From Fluviibacter sp964604465 (GTDB taxonomy: Bacteria; Pseudomonadota; Gammaproteobacteria; Burkholderiales; Rhodocyclaceae), in assembly GCA_964604465.1 (NCBI GenBank), contig CAZRYZ010000014.1, positions 1 through 27,989 on the forward strand: 27,989 nt of DNA, written 5' to 3'. Positions 23,835 to 27,989 of the stretch are shown here, piece by piece. The notes beneath the pieces are model-generated. The model made no database searches, was not told the DNA's origin, and was given only the letters and a program-made list of their open reading frames with translations. The first letter of the stretch is position 1. Each line of letters starts with the position of its first letter. Made by a program: the position numbers and the translations under genes.

Positions 23835-24418
23835 AGCAATTGGTCCTTGCCTCCAACAATGCCAAGAAGCTTAATGAGCTCCGTGCATTATTGATGCCGC
23901 TCGGTTTCGATCTGGTGACTCAGGGCAGCCTCGGCATCCCTGAGGCCGATGAGCCCTTTTCTACTTTTGTGGAAAATGCGCTGGCCAAAGCGCGTCATGC
24001 GGCTCAGCTCAGCGGCTTGCCAGCCCTAGCCGATGACTCTGGCCTCTGTGTGCGGGCGCTCGGTGGTGCACCGGGGGTGCTTTCGGCCCGCTTTGCCGGC
24101 GACCCCAAATCGGATGACCGTAATAACAGGCTCCTACTGGAAAAACTCAAGGACGAGGCCGACCGTGCCGCTCATTTTGTCAGCTTGTTGGTTCTGGTGC
24201 GCCATGCCGATGATCCGCAACCCATCATCGCCGAGGGCAATTGGCACGGCGAAATTCTACAAGCCCCGCAAGGGGAACACGGTTTTGGGTACGACCCCCT
24301 GTTCTGGGTCCCCGATGCCGGATTATCTGCAGCCGAGATGAGTGCCGAAGCAAAAAACCAATGCTCGCATCGCGCCCTTGCCATGCAACAACTCATCGCC
24401 CGCCTGGGCAGCCTCTAA
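23831..24418 (+). CDS. rdgB: Non-canonical purine NTP pyrophosphatase (RdgB/HAM1 family)
   Basis: RdgB hydrolyses dITP, XTP and related nucleotides to monophosphates, keeping them out of DNA and RNA. The motifs are LASNNAKKLNEL at residues 5-16, ENALAKARHAA followed by LADDSGLCV, HGFGYDPLF, and SHRALAMQQL near the C terminus. The length of 195 residues is typical. The ATG overlaps the rph stop codon, giving coupled expression. Confidence 0.97.
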   Translation: MKQLVLASNNAKKLNELRALLMPLGFDLVTQGSLGIPEADEPFSTFVENALAKARHAAQLSGLPALADDSGLCVRALGGAPGVLSARFAGDPKSDDRNNRLLLEKLKDEADRAAHFVSLLVLVRHADDPQPIIAEGNWHGEILQAPQGEHGFGYDPLFWVPDAGLSAAEMSAEAKNQCSHRALAMQQLIARLGSL

Positions 24419-24429
24419 GCATTGCCGCG

Positions 24430-25662
24430 ATGCCCGTGGCCCAACCTATCACACTGGTTCCCAGCAGCCTCGGGCGCACATCCCAGGCGAGCAGCCTGAC
24501 CCTGCCGACCCCGACATTTACCCAGGCACTCCCGTTGTCACTTTATGTGCATGTACCCTGGTGCGTGCGCAAATGCCCGTATTGCGATTTCAACTCGCAC
24601 ACGGTACCGGATACGTTACCTGAAGCCCCTTTTATTGATGCGCTGCTCGAAGATCTGACCCTCGCACTGCCGGACATCTGGGGGCGACGCGTCGACACGA
24701 TCTTTTTTGGGGGTGGCACCCCCAGCCTGTTATCACCCGACGCCATTGATCGCCTGCTCACCGGGTTCCGGACGCTACTGCCGCTCAACCCCGAAGCAGA
24801 AATCACTCTCGAGGCCAACCCGGGCACAGTCGATGCCGCACGATTTACCGGTTTTCGTGACGCAGGCATCAATCGCCTGTCTCTAGGCATTCAGAGTTTT
24901 GATGATCGGGCACTTCAAGCCCTGGGCCGCATTCACAATCGGGCACAGGCCATCGCAGCGATCGAAGCCGCAGCGCGGACCTTTAATACCTTTAATCTGG
25001 ATCTCATGGTCGGGCTGCCGGACCAGACGGCTGATGCCGCGTTGGCTGATGTTTTAGAGGCACTTGCCTTCGCGCCTACCCACTTTTCCTGTTATCAGCT
25101 CACGCTGGAACCGCATACGGCCTTCGCCGCGCACCCCCCCGCAGGACTACCCGATGACGATACCTGTGCCGAAATCCAGGATCGACTCGAAGCCCACCTC
25201 GCTGAAGCGGGCTATCACCATTACGAAACCTCAGCCTTTGCACGCCCCGGCCATGAATGTCGTCACAACCTGAACTATTGGTCTTTTGGCGACTATCTCG
25301 GAATCGGCCCGGGTGCCCACGGCAAACTGACGAGTCATGAAGGTGTCAGACGGAGCATGCGCCACAAATTACCCAAGCGTTATCTCGAAGCAGCAGGCAC
25401 AGGTTCCTTCATGCAGACCGACGAGACGATTCCAGCGGCCGATCTAGTTGGCGAGTTCATGATGAATGCCCTTCGTCTCAACGACGGCTTTACCATCGAT
25501 CTCTTCGAGCGCCACACTGGCCTGCCCTGGATCATCGTCAGTCCACGGGTCGATCGTGCCTTGAAGGACGGCTTTCTTGAATGGGTCACGCCGGGTCAGC
25601 ATCTACGCCCAACCTTGCAAGGGCGACGCTTCCTGAACGTCCTGCTGCAGCGCTTTCTTTAA
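24430..25662 (+). CDS. hemW: Radical SAM heme chaperone HemW
   Basis: HemW (formerly annotated as a coproporphyrinogen oxidase-like protein) binds heme and a [4Fe-4S] cluster and is thought to deliver heme to respiratory enzymes. The radical-SAM motif CVRKCPYC puts cluster cysteines at 45, 49 and 52, followed by DFNSH and FFGGGTPSLL. The C-terminal half contains HNLNYWSFGDYLGIGPGAHG. ATG 24430 gives about 410 residues with some 33 residues ahead of the usual start; a TTG just before SLYVHVPW is an alternative. It lies 11 nt after rdgB and no Shine-Dalgarno is evident for ATG 24430. Confidence 0.95.
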   Translation: MPVAQPITLVPSSLGRTSQASSLTLPTPTFTQALPLSLYVHVPWCVRKCPYCDFNSHTVPDTLPEAPFIDALLEDLTLALPDIWGRRVDTIFFGGGTPSLLSPDAIDRLLTGFRTLLPLNPEAEITLEANPGTVDAARFTGFRDAGINRLSLGIQSFDDRALQALGRIHNRAQAIAAIEAAARTFNTFNLDLMVGLPDQTADAALADVLEALAFAPTHFSCYQLTLEPHTAFAAHPPAGLPDDDTCAEIQDRLEAHLAEAGYHHYETSAFARPGHECRHNLNYWSFGDYLGIGPGAHGKLTSHEGVRRSMRHKLPKRYLEAAGTGSFMQTDETIPAADLVGEFMMNALRLNDGFTIDLFERHTGLPWIIVSPRVDRALKDGFLEWVTPGQHLRPTLQGRRFLNVLLQRFL

Positions 25663-25696
25663 CCGTTTTAAATCAACATTGACTCAACGTTGTTCT

Positions 25697-26410
25697 CTAA
25701 GCGGCTTTACGGCGAAACACCAGATCCCAGACGCCGTGGCCCAGCTTTAACCCACGATTCTCGAATTTAGTGAGCGGTCGATAAGCGGGGCGCGGCGCAT
25801 AATCTGCGGCGGTGTTCTCCAGGGCCGGCTCGGCACTCAGCACCTCAAGCATTTGCTCGGCGTAATTTTCCCAGTCGGTCGCGCAGTGAATGGTGCCACC
25901 GGACTTTAAACGCGTCACCAGCTTGCGAACAAATTCTGGTTGGATGAGTCGGCGCTTATGGTGGCGCGCCTTATGCCAGGGGTCCGGAAAAAAAATCAGA
26001 ATACCATCCAGTGACTCATCGGCAATCATCTGTTCCACCACATCAACCGCATCGTGGGTCATCAAACGCAGGTTGGTTAGGCCGTCCTGTTCAATCAGTT
26101 TTAGGAGGTTACCGACACCGGGGCGGTGCACTTCAATGCCGAGATAATCCTGTTGCGGATGAGCACGTGCAATTTCTGCCGTAGCCCCCCCCATGCCGAA
26201 CCCGATTTCGAGAAACCGGGGGGCCTGGCGACCAAAGATCTGATCCCAATCAACCTGAGTGGGCACAAAGTCCACGCCCCAACGTGGCCAGCCCTCCCGG
26301 ATGGCTGCCTGCTGCCCCTCGGTCAAACGCCCCTCACGTCGGACAAAGCTTCGGATTCGGCGCAAATGGGCCGGTAGGTCACTCAGTACCGGATTGCTGT
26401 TTTGAGTCAT
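25697..26410 (-). CDS. trmB: tRNA (guanine-N7-)-methyltransferase TrmB
   Basis: TrmB makes m7G at position 46 in the variable loop of tRNA using S-adenosylmethionine. The SAM-binding motif EIGFGMGGATAEIA, then LGIEVHRPGVG, and the catalytic signature FFPDPWHKARHHKRRLI are all visible. Starting at ATG 26410 the protein is 237 residues, the same size as E. coli TrmB; a longer frame from 26524 is unlikely because it would run far into the upstream lipoprotein gene. The first codons overlap the end of that gene by about 32 nt. It converges with hemW. Confidence 0.96.
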   Translation of the reverse strand: MTQNSNPVLSDLPAHLRRIRSFVRREGRLTEGQQAAIREGWPRWGVDFVPTQVDWDQIFGRQAPRFLEIGFGMGGATAEIARAHPQQDYLGIEVHRPGVGNLLKLIEQDGLTNLRLMTHDAVDVVEQMIADESLDGILIFFPDPWHKARHHKRRLIQPEFVRKLVTRLKSGGTIHCATDWENYAEQMLEVLSAEPALENTAADYAPRPAYRPLTKFENRGLKLGHGVWDLVFRRKAA

Positions 26411-26936
26411 CTGGAGGGTTCTCATTCTCGGATGGCGGATTCTTTGGCGCAGGGACAGAGCGTTTCGGCTTGAGGTAATCTGGCTCACTGACTTCCTGCA
26501 GCACAGCCTGATAGCGGGCCGCAAGATTCATGCTCGGCAAAGCCAGTGTCTCGGGAAGACTTTCACAAGCCTCGGTCAAGGCGGCACCATCAAGATCCAG
26601 CGTTGTCTTCAGGTACATCCGCTCCGCCACCTGCTTCTGCAATTGCAACGCATCGGCATCCTGGGGCATCCGGTAGTAGACCGCCAGCTTTTGCGTCATC
26701 TTCTGGAGCAATGCCCCATTGCTCTGGTGCCAGTTTTCGAAACTTGCATTGGCAGCCGGCACATCAACACAAGCGGCGCCGAGGAGTGTCACGGCGTTTC
26801 CTACCCCGAAAGTGCGTTGCATGGCCAGCACCTCGGGTTGATCAAAGGCATACGCATGATGACGCCCACGGATCGCACCCGACGATGCGCAACCCACCAG
26901 CAGGAATGCCAGCGCAATGGAATACAGGCGATGCAT
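26379..26936 (-). CDS. Predicted lipoprotein of unknown function
   Basis: I do not recognise the family. The 185-residue product has a short hydrophobic signal ending in LVGC with the lipid-anchor cysteine at residue 16 and alanine at +2, which suggests outer-membrane sorting. The mature part is mostly helical in character and contains two further cysteines, in GAACVDV and TEACESL, that could form a disulfide. The last 25 residues are a Pro/Glu/Asn-rich polar tail. It starts 12 nt after thiG and overlaps trmB, so it is probably co-transcribed with both. Confidence 0.72.
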   Translation of the reverse strand: MHRLYSIALAFLLVGCASSGAIRGRHHAYAFDQPEVLAMQRTFGVGNAVTLLGAACVDVPAANASFENWHQSNGALLQKMTQKLAVYYRMPQDADALQLQKQVAERMYLKTTLDLDGAALTEACESLPETLALPSMNLAARYQAVLQEVSEPDYLKPKRSVPAPKNPPSENENPPDDSKQQSGTE

Positions 26937-26948
26937 TGCCGGTTGGCG

Positions 26949-27752
26949 TTAATTACGGCCAATCAGACCCGTGGTCGGGGAACTCGGATCGGCACTGTAG
27001 AACTTGCGCGGCATCCGCCCGGCCAGGTAGGCAGCACGACCGGATTCAACCGCCATCTTCATCGCTGTCGCCATCAGCACCGGGTCCTGTGCATGGGCAA
27101 TTGCCGTGTTCATCAGCACCCCTGCGCAGCCCAGCTCCATCGCAATCGTGGCGTCTGATGCCGTACCGACACCGGCATCCACGATCACCGGGACCTTAGC
27201 CTGATCCAAAATCAGCCGAAGATTCCAGGGATTCAGAATTCCCATGCCAGAACCGATTAGCGAGGCCAGCGGCATGATGGCGACGCAGCCAATCTCTTCC
27301 AGCATCTTCGCCTGAATCGGATCATCCGAGCAGTACACCATCACCTCAAAACCTTCTTGGACAAGTGTCTCGGCAGCTTTCAGTGTTTCCGGCATATTCG
27401 GAAAAAGGCTGGTCTGATCTCCTAATACTTCCAGCTTGCATAGCGGGTGCCCATCAAGCAGCTCCCGTGCCAGACGGAGCGTTCGGATGGCATCAACCGC
27501 CGTATAGCAACCCGCGGTATTCGGCAGAATGGTGTAGCGGTCCGGGGGAATCACATCCAACAGATTCGGGGCGCCCGCATCCTGCCCAATATTGGTGCGC
27601 CGGATCGCCACGGTGACGATCTCGGCACCCGAGGCCTCAATCGCCTTGCCAGTCTCGGCAAAATCCTTGTACTTGCCCGTGCCAACCAGCAGGCGTGAAC
27701 GGTAAATCTTGCTGCCGATCTTAACGGCGTTTATGGAATCCTGGGAGTGCAC
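26949..27752 (-). CDS. thiG: Thiazole synthase ThiG
   Basis: ThiG builds the thiazole phosphate of thiamine from 1-deoxyxylulose 5-phosphate, dehydroglycine and the ThiS thiocarboxylate. The protein contains RLLVGTGKYKDF at about residues 20-31, the Schiff-base lysine in CKLEVLGD (about K106), and the phosphate-binding PVIVDAGVGTASDA. It is 267 residues long. The frame opens with a TTG at 27758 that touches the GGAGG; the GTG at 27752 has that GGAGG six bases upstream and is the better start. It begins 2 nt after the thiS stop. Confidence 0.96.
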   Translation of the reverse strand: MHSQDSINAVKIGSKIYRSRLLVGTGKYKDFAETGKAIEASGAEIVTVAIRRTNIGQDAGAPNLLDVIPPDRYTILPNTAGCYTAVDAIRTLRLARELLDGHPLCKLEVLGDQTSLFPNMPETLKAAETLVQEGFEVMVYCSDDPIQAKMLEEIGCVAIMPLASLIGSGMGILNPWNLRLILDQAKVPVIVDAGVGTASDATIAMELGCAGVLMNTAIAHAQDPVLMATAMKMAVESGRAAYLAGRMPRKFYSADPSSPTTGLIGRN

Positions 27753-27754
27753 GC

Positions 27755-27955
27755 TCAACCTCCGCCAACGGCGACAACAATTTCGATCTGGTCCCCGTCG
27801 GTCAGAACGGCACTGGGGTGCTGGCTACGCGGCACGATCTCGCCATTGCGCTCCACGGCAACCCGCCGGCCGGTTAGCGCCAATTGCTCCAGCACGGCCG
27901 TGACGGTCGTACCGGCCGGACATTCGTGCACCTTGCCATTGACGATCAGCTTCAT
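27755..27955 (-). CDS. thiS: Sulfur carrier protein ThiS
   Basis: ThiS is a small ubiquitin-fold protein whose C-terminal Gly-Gly is adenylated and thiocarboxylated to carry sulfur to ThiG. The 66-residue product starts MKLIVNGKV and ends VVAVGGG, as expected. The ATG lies only 17 nt from the CCA end of the upstream tRNA gene and has no clear Shine-Dalgarno. It is followed immediately by thiG. Confidence 0.94.
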   Translation of the reverse strand: MKLIVNGKVHECPAGTTVTAVLEQLALTGRRVAVERNGEIVPRSQHPSAVLTDGDQIEIVVAVGGG

Positions 27956-27972
27956 GGGAAATGGATTCTGTC

Positions 27973-27989
27973 TGGAGCGGGCGAAGGGA
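27973..27989 (-). tRNA. 3' end of a tRNA gene, probably tRNA-Gly (cut by window edge)
   Basis: The last 17 bases, read on the minus strand, are TCCCTTCGCCCGCTCCA. This is a T-stem 3' half, an acceptor arm CGCCCGC, discriminator T and encoded CCA. It closely resembles the tRNA-Gly 3' end at 228-244 (CACCCGCTCCA), and fits tRNA-Gly with anticodon CCC. The anticodon is outside the window, so the isotype is inferred. Confidence 0.7.

Noticed and set aside
24241..24429. Upstream extension of the hemW frame into rdgB
   Set aside because: The extra 63 codons overlap the conserved C-terminal motifs of rdgB in another frame and show no HemW similarity; the ATG at 24430 or a later codon is the credible start.
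1..27989. Mobile elements, CRISPR arrays, prophage or defence genes
   Set aside because: I looked for direct-repeat arrays, transposase or integrase motifs and terminal inverted repeats and saw none; every sizeable coding region is accounted for by housekeeping or pilus genes, apart from two small unassigned envelope proteins.

Overview
The window looks like ordinary core chromosome of a betaproteobacterium. The support is a PhaM-type polyhydroxybutyrate granule protein with a lysine/alanine-rich tail, the tRNA-Tyr/tRNA-Gly/tRNA-Thr/tuf cluster, the order pilMNOPQ-aroK-aroB followed by gltB-gltD, the yicC-gmk-rpoZ-spoT run, and thiS-thiG close to trmB. Base composition is moderately GC-rich by eye (not counted). 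I saw no insertion sequence, phage gene, integrase, CRISPR array or stretch of foreign-looking coding sequence, and I cannot name the genus.

Layout from left to right. Positions 1-475 (minus strand) hold a strong promoter, three tRNA genes (Tyr, Gly, Thr) and the first codons of tuf. Positions 565-1826 (plus) hold rutE and phaM. Positions 1858-9826 (minus) hold gltB-gltD, glmU and a small membrane protein. Positions 10107-16191 (minus) hold the type IV pilus assembly operon pilM-N-O-P-Q, overlapping or closely spaced, running on into aroK-aroB. Positions 16371-16652 hold a monocistronic HU gene with a clear terminator. Positions 16908-23050 (minus) read yicC-gmk-rpoZ-spoT-dadA-tatD. Positions 23112-25662 (plus) read rph-rdgB-hemW, divergent from yicC. 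Positions 25697-27955 (minus) read thiS-thiG-lipoprotein-trmB, directly behind the 3' end of a tRNA-Gly gene cut by the window edge.

How the genes fit together. GltB/GltD make glutamate, and GlmU makes UDP-GlcNAc for the wall. AroK/AroB serve the shikimate pathway. PilM-Q form the inner-membrane alignment complex and outer-membrane secretin of a type IV pilus. SpoT sets (p)ppGpp, RpoZ is an RNA polymerase subunit implicated in ppGpp response, and the tRNA-tuf promoter carries the GC-rich discriminator expected of a stringently controlled promoter. Rph, the tRNAs and TrmB concern tRNA maturation. RdgB cleans the nucleotide pool, HemW is a heme chaperone, and ThiS/ThiG build the thiazole of thiamine.

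I found no convincing new multi-gene system. The points most worth checking are the unusual forms of PilM, PilO and PilQ, the placement of thiS 17 nt behind a tRNA gene with no room for a riboswitch, a palindromic operator-like element at the gltB promoter, and two unassigned small envelope proteins. Several start codons were moved from the longest reading frame because of Shine-Dalgarno placement; these are noted in the entries.
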